Positions 42,191 to 50,607 of a DNA stretch of 64,000 bases are shown piece by piece. The stretch spans positions 3,920,543 to 3,984,542 of the forward strand of contig NZ_LT575476.1 in assembly GCF_900086655.1 (NCBI RefSeq), given 5' to 3'. The notes beneath the pieces were generated by a model. It made no database searches, had not been told where the DNA came from, and saw nothing but the letters and a program-made list of their open reading frames with translations. Both the position numbers and the translations under genes were made by a program. This stretch comes from Paenibacillus tuaregi (GTDB taxonomy: Bacteria; Bacillota; Bacilli; Paenibacillales; Paenibacillaceae). Numbering within the stretch: the first letter of the stretch is position 1; each line of letters starts with the position of its first letter.

Positions 42191-43483
42191 ATGTTGGATG
42201 TACGTTGGATTAGGGCACATGCGGATGAGGTTCAAAGGGTCTCGGATCAGAAAGGAATCCGGGTATCGGTCAGAGAGTTCCTGCAGCTCGAAGAAGAACG
42301 GCGGAGAGTCATGCAGGAAACGGAACTGCTCCGAAGCCGCCGTAATGAGTTGTCCGTGCGGATTGGGGAAGCCATAAAGCTGGGACAGAACCAAACTGCT
42401 GATAGCTTGAAGGAGCAGGTCAAAGAGGACCGTATCCGGTTGGATCAGCTGGAAGCGCAATTGAACGGGCTGAATGAACGGTTTTACACCATGAGCCTGC
42501 TGATTCCTAATATCGTATCTGCGGATACACCGGTTGGGTTATCGGATGCCGACAATGTGGTGCTTCGCACCATCGGAGAACCTACAGCCTTTGACTTTCC
42601 TATGAAAGACCATGTGGAGCTTGGCCAGCTTCACGGCCTCATAGATATCCCACGCGGAGTTAAGACGTCCGGCAGCCGCAGTTATTATCTAAAGGGAGCT
42701 GGCGTACTGCTGCACCGGGCAGTACAGCAGCTGGCGCTGGATATGCTGATAGAGCGCGGCTTTACACCGCTGGAGGTGCCGCTAATTGTCACCACCGAGG
42801 CGATGGTTAATACGGGATATTTTCCATTGGGGCAAGATCAGTCGTATCATATTGAAGATGAGGACAAGTGGCTTGCAGGCACATCAGAGGTTCCTCTGAT
42901 TAATTATTATGCGGAAGATATCGTGGACGTGGCTGCACCCGTCCGGCTCGCGGCTGCTTCCACCTGCTTCCGCAGTGAAGTTGGCTCGGCAGGCAGAGAT
43001 GTTAGCGGATTGTACCGTGTACACCAGTTCTCCAAGGTCGAACAGATCGCCATAACAGCAGCTGACCCTGATCTGTCCGAGCAGGTTCTGCAGGAGATTA
43101 CCCGTAATGCCGAGGATCTGCTGCAAATGCTGGAGCTTCCGTACCGGGTGATGGCGGTCTGCACCGGGGACATGTCTCAGAAGACTTACAAGCAGTACGA
43201 CATCGAGACTTGGATGCCCAGCCGAGGAGCTTATGGGGAGACACACTCGTCTTCCAATCTGCACGATTTTCAGGCACGAAGGGCAAATATCCGCTACAAG
43301 GACCCAGCCGATGGGAAGCTGAAGTTCTGCCACACTTTGAATAATACGGCCGTGGCTACTCCTCGGATTCTGATCCCTCTGCTCGAGAATCATCAGCAGG
43401 AAGACGGCTCGATTACAATTCCGTCGGCGTTAAGGAAATACATGAACGGAATAGAAGCACTGAAGGTACATCTGCCGGAATAG
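42191..43483 (+). CDS. serS: Seryl-tRNA synthetase
   Basis: The 430-residue class II synthetase charges tRNA-Ser. An N-terminal coiled-coil arm (about 30-105) is followed by the catalytic core: motif 2 in CFRSEVGSAGRDVSGLYRVHQFSKVEQ, and motif 3 near the end in NNTAVATPRILIPLLENHQQEDGSI. The signature ETHSSSNLHDFQARRANIRYK is intact. ATG 42191 follows GAAGGAGCGG. The sequence departs from the usual housekeeping form at several places (for example GLSDADNVVLRTIGEP and MVNTGYFPLGQDQSYHI), so it could be a second copy (SerS2) or simply a diverged one; the T-box confirms that supply of charged tRNA-Ser controls it. Confidence 0.93.
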   Translation: MLDVRWIRAHADEVQRVSDQKGIRVSVREFLQLEEERRRVMQETELLRSRRNELSVRIGEAIKLGQNQTADSLKEQVKEDRIRLDQLEAQLNGLNERFYTMSLLIPNIVSADTPVGLSDADNVVLRTIGEPTAFDFPMKDHVELGQLHGLIDIPRGVKTSGSRSYYLKGAGVLLHRAVQQLALDMLIERGFTPLEVPLIVTTEAMVNTGYFPLGQDQSYHIEDEDKWLAGTSEVPLINYYAEDIVDVAAPVRLAAASTCFRSEVGSAGRDVSGLYRVHQFSKVEQIAITAADPDLSEQVLQEITRNAEDLLQMLELPYRVMAVCTGDMSQKTYKQYDIETWMPSRGAYGETHSSSNLHDFQARRANIRYKDPADGKLKFCHTLNNTAVATPRILIPLLENHQQEDGSITIPSALRKYMNGIEALKVHLPE

Positions 43484-43624
43484 TAAACTTGGTAGACATT
43501 AAATATGTCTTCTCCAAACTAATGTTTTACATTTTTTCCACTAATGATAAGTGTAACTTATTCGGGATTCGCTACGGACAGCCTGAAGGAAGTAATTAAC
43601 CGAAAATTTGAGAGGACAGCTCTG

Positions 43625-43650
43625 AAGACCGCTTATGCGGTCTTTTTTTC
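43625..43650 (+). terminator. Intrinsic terminator downstream of serS
   Basis: AAGACCGC (43625-43632) and GCGGTCTT (43637-43644) form a perfect stem with a TTAT loop and a long T tract. It is 140 bases past the serS stop; the stretch between holds no gene, only a small ATAAG/CTTAT dyad near 43545-43560. Confidence 0.9.
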
Positions 43651-43763
43651 ATACAGCTCCCCCCTGTGTACAGGCAACATAACATAATACACAATCCGCT
43701 AAGCCTTTTTAATTAGGAAGAGCACTCAGGACAGTCTGCCATTCAAGTCACCACCTCGTCTCT

Positions 43764-44660
43764 CTACAGCCTTGACTTCAACCGATTTACAAACTTCCTG
43801 GCGATCTGTGAGGAATACTTGCCCTCTGGATGAACCCAGCCGTAATAAACAGGCTTGGAATCTGGCAGGTCGAGTGGAATGATAACGGTCATCTCTTCTG
43901 GGTAAGCCAGCTGGGAAATGAAAGAGTAATCGAGGCCGATAGTGATGGCAATTCCGTCTCTGACCGCATTTTGGATGGCTTGTGTGTTATTTGTGGTGAA
44001 TAGAATCTCCGGGCTTCCAAACTGCCCGATGAACCGTTCCATGTACCATTTGATATAGTCATCATCATACAGGACCAGGGTCTGGGTCAACAGCTTTTCC
44101 GGTGTCATCTTCCGGCAAAGGGCTATTGGGGATCTCTTGCTCACCGCGGCCACAATATTCCCCTCAAGCAGCTTCTCAAACTTCAGTCCGCTCCCGCTGA
44201 GCGAGAAATGCTCAAATAAAACCATCAGCCCGATATCGATCCGGTGATGGGTAAGGTCCTCCATAATCTCCTTAGGCCCCTTCTCCACCAATGTGATTTT
44301 CACCTTGGGAAAATCCTTCTTAAACTGGGCAACCACATCCACAATCAGATGCATGGGACCCGGTATCGTTCCAATCCGCAGCTCTCCGCTTAAGGAATTC
44401 GTATAGCTCTGAGCTTCTTCCCGGATCTCCTGGATCTGATGAATGATTTCTGCGGCCTTCCCAATGATGACAAGCCCTTCCGCCGTTGGCACCGCCCCCT
44501 GTCCCCTCGCCCTGGAGAACAAGCTGAGCCCAAGCTCTTCCTCCAAGGAGGACAGGGCCTGGCTGATTGCCGGCAGCGTCACGTGCGCATTTCGCGCCGC
44601 TCCTGTCAGTGAGCCTGCCTTGGCAATTTCAACAATATACTCAAGCTGTTCTAAATTCAT
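43764..44660 (-). CDS. LysR-family transcriptional regulator
   Basis: A 298-residue LysR regulator: the helix-turn-helix is AAISQALSSLEEELG-like in ARNAHVTLPAISQALSSLEE, followed by a substrate-binding domain with GELRIGTIPGPMHLIVDVV and DDYIKWYMERFIG. Divergent orientation from the SDR gene, with a T-N11-A dyad between them, is the standard layout for a LysR regulator and its target. The inducer is unknown; the strongest inference is control of the SDR gene at 44793. Start ATG 44660 has GGCGGG upstream. Confidence 0.92.
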   Translation of the reverse strand: MNLEQLEYIVEIAKAGSLTGAARNAHVTLPAISQALSSLEEELGLSLFSRARGQGAVPTAEGLVIIGKAAEIIHQIQEIREEAQSYTNSLSGELRIGTIPGPMHLIVDVVAQFKKDFPKVKITLVEKGPKEIMEDLTHHRIDIGLMVLFEHFSLSGSGLKFEKLLEGNIVAAVSKRSPIALCRKMTPEKLLTQTLVLYDDDYIKWYMERFIGQFGSPEILFTTNNTQAIQNAVRDGIAITIGLDYSFISQLAYPEEMTVIIPLDLPDSKPVYYGWVHPEGKYSSQIARKFVNRLKSRL

Positions 44661-44680
44661 CGTTCATCCCGCCTAATTAA

Positions 44681-44701
44681 TTATTGCTTAACTATTAATA
44701 A
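44681..44701. promoter_or_regulatory. LysR-type operator
   Basis: TTATT-N11-AATAA at 44681-44701, a T-N11-A dyad in the LysR/SDR divergent gap. Confidence 0.5.
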
Positions 44702-44792
44702 GAATAACTAAATTTTATTTAAGAGACAAATGTATTAAATTATATAGACAAGAGATGGTAACACACATTTATACCTTAGGAGGATGATCAAG

Positions 44793-45542
44793 ATGAGTAC
44801 ACAACGAGTTGCAGTCATTACAGGCGGAGCCAGCGGAATCGGTAAACAAACTGCTTTGAAATTTGCGAGCAAGGGCGACCGTGTGGTTGTGGCAGACTTC
44901 AATGAAGAGGCCGGTCAAAAAGTAGTGGAAACGATCAAATCCCAAGGCGGGGAAGCGATCTTCGTGAAAACGGATGTAACCAAGTTCGAAGACGTGGAAG
45001 CTCTGGTGAACCAAGCCGCCAAGACTTATGGAAGACTCGATGTGATGTTTAACAATGCGGGAATTGGTGGAGCAGGTCCTGTACTGGATCAAAATATGGA
45101 CCGCTACTACCAGACCATTGCGGTTAACCAGCATGGGGTTGCCTATGGAATTATTGCCGCAGGCCGCAAAATGAGAGAGCTCGGCATCAAAGGGGTTATT
45201 ATCAACACAGCGTCCGTCTTCGGCTTCCTTGCTTCTCCTGGCACCTTCGCTTATCATGCCACCAAGGGCGCCGTTATTATGATGAGCAAATCGGCAGCAC
45301 TTGAGCTGGCCCAATTTGGAATCCGGGTTCTCGCTGTAGCACCTGGTGCGGTAGATACTCCTATTATTCAGGGTTACAAAGACTCGGGTATGATCGAGAG
45401 CATGAAATCCAAAGTCATGGGCAACAAATTGACCCAGCCGGAACAGGTTGCCGATACCGTATATCTGCTGTCTCTGGAAGAAGCCAGCGCAATCAACGGC
45501 AGTGTCGTTATGGCTGATGAAGGCTACGCCTCCTTTAAATAA
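44793..45542 (+). CDS. Short-chain dehydrogenase/reductase
   Basis: This 249-residue classical SDR has the NAD(P) loop TGGASGIG, the NNAG motif (FNNAGIGG), the catalytic serine in INTASVFG, and the YHATK tyrosine-lysine pair. VVVADFNEE at the end of the second strand carries an aspartate that favours NAD over NADP. Substrate is unknown. ATG 44793 is chosen because AGGAGG at 44778-44783 touches the earlier in-frame ATG 44784 but is 9 bases from this one. It is probably under the divergent LysR regulator. Confidence 0.93.
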   Translation: MSTQRVAVITGGASGIGKQTALKFASKGDRVVVADFNEEAGQKVVETIKSQGGEAIFVKTDVTKFEDVEALVNQAAKTYGRLDVMFNNAGIGGAGPVLDQNMDRYYQTIAVNQHGVAYGIIAAGRKMRELGIKGVIINTASVFGFLASPGTFAYHATKGAVIMMSKSAALELAQFGIRVLAVAPGAVDTPIIQGYKDSGMIESMKSKVMGNKLTQPEQVADTVYLLSLEEASAINGSVVMADEGYASFK

Positions 45543-45584
45543 AGGAAGCAAGGGACGAGCACCTTCTTTTATTCAAAAGAAACG

Positions 45585-45622
45585 AAAGACCGCTTTGGCT
45601 TACGCCTCTGCGGTCTTTGTCA
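45585..45622 (+). terminator. Intrinsic terminator of the SDR gene
   Basis: AAAGACCGC (45585-45593) pairs with GCGGTCTTT (45610-45618) around a 16-base loop. Confidence 0.7.
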
Positions 45623-45754
45623 TATTAACTGTTCTTCCTATGGACTGTACAGGTTTTACTATGCTTCAGACTTAAAGCACGCTTTCAATCTCTCATAGGT
45701 GTGTGAACGCTCCCGTAAGAACGGGGCTGCCGCCGTATATGGAACGACTGGCGG

Positions 45755-47707
45755 TTAACCATTACGCTGAGCTTCAATCCGCTCAGCCAGTTCATTCAAG
45801 TAAGTCCACCGCTCCATCAGCCGCTCCAATTCGGCTTCGGCCTCCTGCTGCTCCCGCATCAGCTCCTGAAGACGGGCAGCGTCGCTTGCGGCCTGCTCCA
45901 TGTCAGCTGCGAGTTGGCTCAACCGCTCTTCCGCCGCTTCAACCAGGCCGTCGATGGCCTCGTATTCCCGCTGCTCATTATAGCTGAATTTGACTTTTTC
46001 CTTGGAGCCAGCGGGCTGTGCAGAGGCCGTACCTCCACCAGACGCCTCTCCTTTGCTCTTCGCCTGGGTCTCGCGTCCGGCCTGTTCCTGCTTCACATTC
46101 TCTTGGCTGGTCCGGCGAAGACGCTCCTCGTAATCGCTGTAATCCCCCACATGAACAGCCACTTGGCCTTGTCCTTCAAAGGCCATAATCTTGTCCACGG
46201 TCCGGTCCAGGAAGTACCTGTCATGGGAAACAACAAAAACTGCACCAGGAAACTCATCGAGATAAGCCTCCAGTACCGTTAGTGTCTGAATGTCCAGATC
46301 ATTGGTCGGCTCATCGAGAAGCAGCACATTGGGCGCTCCCATAAGCACCCGCAGCAAATACAACCGGCGCCGCTCACCGCCAGATAATTTGGCGATTGGC
46401 GTCCACTGCATAGCCGGATCAAACAAGAAACGCTCCAGCATCTGGGAAGCAGTAATCCGGGAGCCGTCCGCAGTCGTAACGACCTCTGCTTCTTCCTTGA
46501 TATACTCAATTACACGCTGCTCCCCGTTCATTTCCTGATGCTCCTGCGTGAAGTACCCCAGCTTTACGGTCTGTCCAAGCTCGACATTGCCTTGGGATGG
46601 CATAAGTTTACCGGCTATCAGATTGAGCAGGGTCGACTTCCCGCTGCCATTAGGCCCCACAATGCCAACCCGGTCACCAGGCACAGCCGTATAAGTTAAA
46701 TCATGAATCAGAGTCCGCTCTCCTGCCGCATATCCTAAATGGGAAATCTCCAGAATCTTGCGGCCGAGCCTTGTCGAGGCCACCGAAATGTCCACCGAGC
46801 CGCTCTTGTGCTCGGTCTTCTGGTTCTGCAGGTTCTCGAATCGCTCAATCCGGGCCTTTTGCTTGGTGCTGCGGGCCTTGGCGCCTCTGCGGATCCAAGC
46901 CAGCTCCGTTCTCAGCAGATTCTGCCGTTTCTGCTCCGCTGAAGCTTCACGCTCCTCACGTTCGCTCTTCAGCTCCAGAAACCGGCTGTAATTGGCCTCA
47001 TAACGGAAGAGGCGTCCATGATCCAATTCGAGCATGACGGTGGCCACCCGGTCCAGGAAATACCTGTCATGGGTAATCATCAGCAGCGCCCCGCGCCGTT
47101 TCTGCAAATATTGCTCCAGCCAAGCAACAGAATCGTTATCAATATGGTTCGTCGGCTCATCCAGAATCAGCAGTTCCGAAGGCTGAATCAAGGCGGAGGC
47201 AAGCGCAACCCGCTTCCGCTGTCCTCCTGACAAGGTCCCCATACGTCTTCCGAAATCGGTAATGCCCAGCTTGGAAAGCACACTCTTGGCCTCGCTCTCC
47301 AGCTGCCAGAGTTGAAGACGGTCTATCTCTTGGCTTAGTCTGGAGACTTTATCCTGAAGAGCAGTGTCCGCGGGTGACTCCTCCAGCATCTTCAGCGCCT
47401 CCATATATTGATAGACAGCCGCAAGCTCAGTGCCGCCCCCTTGAAATACCTGCTGCAGCACCGTCATCTCTGAATCATAGTCTGGGTTCTGCGCTAAATA
47501 ACGGATGCGCACATCGTTCCCCACCGCAATCCTGCCTTCGTCGGCAGGCTCCAGGCCGGCAATCACTTTTAGGAAAGTGGATTTCCCTGTACCGTTGACC
47601 CCCACCACGCCGATCTTGTCCTGATCCTCCATCCCAAAGGAAGCCCCTTGGAACAGCACCTTCTCACCATAACTCTTGGAAATTTGTTCAACAGTCATAA
47701 TATTCAT
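45755..47707 (-). CDS. ABC-F translation factor, Uup/YfmR-like
   Basis: A 650-residue soluble protein with two ABC ATPase domains and no membrane part. Domain 1 has GVNGTGKST, LSGGQRKRVALA and LILDEPTNHID; domain 2 has GPNGSGKST, LSGGERRRLYLL and LLLDEPTNDLD. Between them is the charged P-site tRNA interaction motif region (RRGAKARSTKQKARIERFENL). After a low-complexity linker (about 540-575) comes a C-terminal coiled coil (YEAIDGLVEAAEERLSQL...), the Uup hallmark. Uup/YfmR proteins relieve ribosome stalling, overlapping with EF-P. It is last in the run from capA, 56 bases after the TetR gene. Confidence 0.92.
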   Translation of the reverse strand: MNIMTVEQISKSYGEKVLFQGASFGMEDQDKIGVVGVNGTGKSTFLKVIAGLEPADEGRIAVGNDVRIRYLAQNPDYDSEMTVLQQVFQGGGTELAAVYQYMEALKMLEESPADTALQDKVSRLSQEIDRLQLWQLESEAKSVLSKLGITDFGRRMGTLSGGQRKRVALASALIQPSELLILDEPTNHIDNDSVAWLEQYLQKRRGALLMITHDRYFLDRVATVMLELDHGRLFRYEANYSRFLELKSEREEREASAEQKRQNLLRTELAWIRRGAKARSTKQKARIERFENLQNQKTEHKSGSVDISVASTRLGRKILEISHLGYAAGERTLIHDLTYTAVPGDRVGIVGPNGSGKSTLLNLIAGKLMPSQGNVELGQTVKLGYFTQEHQEMNGEQRVIEYIKEEAEVVTTADGSRITASQMLERFLFDPAMQWTPIAKLSGGERRRLYLLRVLMGAPNVLLLDEPTNDLDIQTLTVLEAYLDEFPGAVFVVSHDRYFLDRTVDKIMAFEGQGQVAVHVGDYSDYEERLRRTSQENVKQEQAGRETQAKSKGEASGGGTASAQPAGSKEKVKFSYNEQREYEAIDGLVEAAEERLSQLAADMEQAASDAARLQELMREQQEAEAELERLMERWTYLNELAERIEAQRNG

Positions 47708-47763
47708 AATTGGTTTCCCTACTTCAGCCCATGTATTTTGAAACGCCTGCCGTTATCAGCCAC

Positions 47764-48348
47764 TTAATCTCCCTGAGTCTCAGGAAGCCTGCAGCCGTAC
47801 AAAAATAAACGGGAGGCGAAGTGGATATTCTTGGTTAAGTCTTCCTTCGTAAAAGCCTGGTCGAACAGGATGTCCATCTTCAGGCGGTCCAGCATGCCGA
47901 TATAAGACTTAGCGTGCAGATGAGGCTCTGGCACACCACCCTGTTCGAGAATACGAAATACTGCGGCCATATAACTCCGCAAGAAATTCTCCATGAGCCT
48001 CATCAGCTCCGGGTCATTATTGGGCGCCATAAAGAACAGCTTCGTATGACCCTTGCGCTCATAATAATACTCCAGATGGTGTTTGGCAATAAACTGCAGC
48101 TGCTCTTTTATATTGCTGCAGGCCGCAAGGCCGTCCTCAAGACGGGTGAGAAACTCATTGAAGTCCCGCTCTGAGACGGCGGCGAACAGCTTTTCCTTAC
48201 TTTTAAAATAAATATATACCGTGCCTTTGGCGATTCCCGCAAGCTCGGCAATTTCTGAAATCTTGGTATCATAGAAGCCTTGCGAACCGAACAAGGCGAA
48301 TGCCGCGTCCAGTATAGCCTTGTATTTATCTCCCTGGACCTCACTCAT
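47764..48348 (-). CDS. TetR-family regulator, FadR/YsiA-like
   Basis: The start MSEVQGDKYKAILDAAFALFG leads into the TetR helix-turn-helix (TKISEIAELAGIAKGTVYIYFKSKEKLFAAV). The C-terminal ligand domain has 130 residues of helices without a motif I can assign; the DNA-binding part resembles Bacillus FadR (YsiA), the acyl-CoA-responsive repressor. ATG 48348 follows ATAGGAGGGTG. It lies 13 bases after DUF92 and may autoregulate the run, though no operator dyad was found beside it. Confidence 0.88.
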   Translation of the reverse strand: MSEVQGDKYKAILDAAFALFGSQGFYDTKISEIAELAGIAKGTVYIYFKSKEKLFAAVSERDFNEFLTRLEDGLAACSNIKEQLQFIAKHHLEYYYERKGHTKLFFMAPNNDPELMRLMENFLRSYMAAVFRILEQGGVPEPHLHAKSYIGMLDRLKMDILFDQAFTKEDLTKNIHFASRLFLYGCRLPETQGD

Positions 48349-48361
48349 ATTCGTCACCCTC

Positions 48362-49168
48362 CTATGATGCAATAAAACCAATTATGAATGCGATCAGCCC
48401 GCCCATCAAGGAGCTGAGCAAATTGACCACATCGTTGTTCATAAACGTAAGACCTCTGGAAGGCACCGTGTCTACACCGCAGTGTACGGGCACTTCCACC
48501 TCACGCCCGCATACTGGGCAGCGGTACATGCGCTGCAGGCTTGCGCCAAGTACAGAGTCGGTGAACGCCCCGGCAAGACCGCCGATTCCTCCGGCGGCCA
48601 GCCAAATCCAGAAGCTCCCGCTCTGGAGTCCGCCCGCTCTAAGCAGCAGCCATGCCCCTGCGCCGATTACACAAGCACCCGCCGCCGCTGCTGCGCTCCC
48701 CAGCCAGGATACGCCTCCCGAGGTTCCGGGAGCTAGCACCTTCCACGTTAATACGGAGCGCGGGGGTCTTCGGCTTAATCCGCCGACCTCTGTAGCCCAC
48801 GTATCTGCGGTTACGGAAGCCATGATGCCTATAAATGCATAGGCCCATAACGGTTCAGGCCATATCCAGTTAAGCAGGCATACAAGCATGCCAAGCCCTC
48901 CGTTAGCCATGACCTGCCCCGCATCACGGCGCCCGGTTTTGGCATAGGACTTCTCAAGCTCTTCCTTGCGGCGCCCCTTCCACTTGGAGAGCAGCGTAGA
49001 GGTAATGAAGAACAGCAGCAGCGTGCCGAACCAGAACACATTCCCGGCACCATAATAAACCGTGCCCATAATTACAGCCGCACACATGCCTGATAATGTA
49101 AGTGAGTTCTTATAAAAAGCAGCGCCGGCAACCGCCAGCGCACAGATGAAACCAATCAGCCAGGCCAC
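48362..49168 (-). CDS. DUF92 (TMEM19/VTE6-like) membrane protein
   Basis: The 268-residue protein has seven or so helices and DUF92 motifs SLTLSGMCAAVIMGTVYYG, QVMANGGLGML, MASVTADTWATEVGGLS and GGLAGAFTDSVLGASLQ. The plant homologue VTE6 is a phytyl-phosphate kinase, and bacterial members are CTP-dependent prenol kinase-like, so a prenyl-phosphate role is possible. It also has a CPVCGREVEVPVHCG insert near residue 215, two pairs of cysteines that look like a zinc knuckle. GTG 49168 follows GAGAGGATAAGCG. Confidence 0.85.
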   Translation of the reverse strand: MAWLIGFICALAVAGAAFYKNSLTLSGMCAAVIMGTVYYGAGNVFWFGTLLLFFITSTLLSKWKGRRKEELEKSYAKTGRRDAGQVMANGGLGMLVCLLNWIWPEPLWAYAFIGIMASVTADTWATEVGGLSRRPPRSVLTWKVLAPGTSGGVSWLGSAAAAAGACVIGAGAWLLLRAGGLQSGSFWIWLAAGGIGGLAGAFTDSVLGASLQRMYRCPVCGREVEVPVHCGVDTVPSRGLTFMNNDVVNLLSSLMGGLIAFIIGFIAS

Positions 49169-49172
49169 CCGC

Positions 49173-49805
49173 TTATCCTCTCAGCCGGATCGTGCAGCTT
49201 CCGAGCACATCCTGATCAAGGCTAAGTTCAAGCTTGTCCCCATCCGACACCGGGCCCACTCCTGCTGGAGTACCGGTATAAATAAGGTCGCCTTCATCAA
49301 GTCCATAATGATCCGCAATGTAATCTGCGATCTCCTGAAGGGAGAAAATCATATCCCCGGCATTTCCTTTCTGAACCGTCTCGCCATTTCTCTGAAGCGA
49401 GAAATAACGCAGACCAATCTCCTCCGTCCCCGGGAATGCAACATATGGGGTTAGTGGCGCAGCGTTGCGGAAGCCCTTGGACGCAGTCCAAGGATGTCCC
49501 TTCTTCTTCAGGTCGTTCTGCACATCCCTAAGCGTGAAATCAATACCAAGAGCCATAACGTCCACAAGCTCATTCACGGAAATTCCGGGCACATAGGTAC
49601 GGGCAATCCGCAGCACAAGCTCGGCCTCATAGTGAATTTCCCCGCGGTCACCTGGCAGCTCTACAACCCCCCCGTCCATAGGAACTACCGCATGTGAAGG
49701 CTTTAGAAATATCATAGGCTCTGTCGGAACGGCATTGCCAAGCTCCTCGGCGTGAAGCCGGTAATTCCGGCCCACACAGTATACATTGCGTACTATGGAT
49801 CTCAT
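49173..49805 (-). CDS. Fumarylacetoacetate hydrolase-family protein
   Basis: This 210-residue FAH-fold enzyme splits or decarboxylates small beta-keto acids. Features are VYCVGRNYRLHAEELGN at the start, IHYEAELVLRI with the metal-binding E-x-E, GIDFTLRDVQ, HPWTASKGFRNAAPLTPYV and LIYTGTPAGVGP. Family members include oxaloacetate decarboxylases and acylpyruvases; which applies is unclear. A TTG one codon upstream is also possible as start; ATG 49805 has GGAAGGAAG. It begins 6 bases after GDPD. Confidence 0.9.
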   Translation of the reverse strand: MRSIVRNVYCVGRNYRLHAEELGNAVPTEPMIFLKPSHAVVPMDGGVVELPGDRGEIHYEAELVLRIARTYVPGISVNELVDVMALGIDFTLRDVQNDLKKKGHPWTASKGFRNAAPLTPYVAFPGTEEIGLRYFSLQRNGETVQKGNAGDMIFSLQEIADYIADHYGLDEGDLIYTGTPAGVGPVSDGDKLELSLDQDVLGSCTIRLRG

Positions 49806-49811
49806 CAATAT

Positions 49812-50588
49812 CTACTTCCTTCCCCATTTTAAAAATCCGAATCTTGTTCTGGGCACCTTCCCGTTTATAAAGGTATCCTGCCAGACATCCGGGCGGTTCG
49901 TACAGATCATGATTTCAGGATGCATCTCCGAAATCCGCTTCATTGTCTTTGCGTCATCAATCGTCCAGGCCATAATCTCTACTCCAGACTGTACCGCACG
50001 GGAAGCAAATTCCGCTGTCAAATACCTGTAAGAAATAGACAGGAAGTCACTGCCAAGGTCCTTGAGTCGTTCCAGCAAATCGGCCGGTCTTCCGTCGATA
50101 ATAAGTCCTGTCCGCATTCCCGGGTCAATCTTCTTCACTTTGCAAAGCGCTCCTGTGTCGAAGGAGGTAAAGACCACATCCTGCTCCATCCCCCGTTTCT
50201 TAACTGCCGCAACCATTCTTTCTTCCAGACCCGGGTATTTATCATTCTCGGTTTTGATCTCAAGATTAACCTTTAGACGACCCTGGACCGCTTCAAGGAA
50301 GCGGTCCAGCGTCACCAGTCTTTCACCTGCATAGTCAGGGGATTTCCAACTCCCGGCATCCAGGCGGCTGAGCTCATCCCAGAGCGCATCCTTCACAGGG
50401 CCCCTGCCGCTTGTGGTCCGGTTCAAGGTATAGTCATGAATGAGAAAGGGTACTCCGTCCTTGGACAGCTGGACATCCACCTCAATCCACTTGACATAAG
50501 TGTTCTCCATGGCCAGCTTTACTGCTGCCATCGTATTCTCCGGCGCTATGCCCGAGAATCCCCGGTGTGCCGCGCAGTAATCTGTCAT
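49812..50588 (-). CDS. Glycerophosphodiester phosphodiesterase
   Basis: The 258-residue TIM-barrel enzyme hydrolyses glycerophosphodiesters to glycerol-3-phosphate and an alcohol. AAHRGFSGIAPENTMAA contains the catalytic histidine and metal glutamate-asparagine pair, and EVDVQLSKDGVPFLIHDYTLNRTT the metal D/E and second catalytic histidine. There is no signal peptide, so it is cytoplasmic (UgpQ-like). ATG 50588 follows ACAGGAGGAACC; the longer frame lacks a site. It is 19 bases after capA. Confidence 0.93.
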   Translation of the reverse strand: MTDYCAAHRGFSGIAPENTMAAVKLAMENTYVKWIEVDVQLSKDGVPFLIHDYTLNRTTSGRGPVKDALWDELSRLDAGSWKSPDYAGERLVTLDRFLEAVQGRLKVNLEIKTENDKYPGLEERMVAAVKKRGMEQDVVFTSFDTGALCKVKKIDPGMRTGLIIDGRPADLLERLKDLGSDFLSISYRYLTAEFASRAVQSGVEIMAWTIDDAKTMKRISEMHPEIMICTNRPDVWQDTFINGKVPRTRFGFLKWGRK

Positions 50589-50607
50589 TCTAGGGTTCCT
50601 CCTGTCT

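Noticed and set aside
43484..43624. Small RNA between serS and its terminator
   Set aside because: A small dyad and T tract exist but no convincing promoter; it is more simply the 3' end of the serS message.
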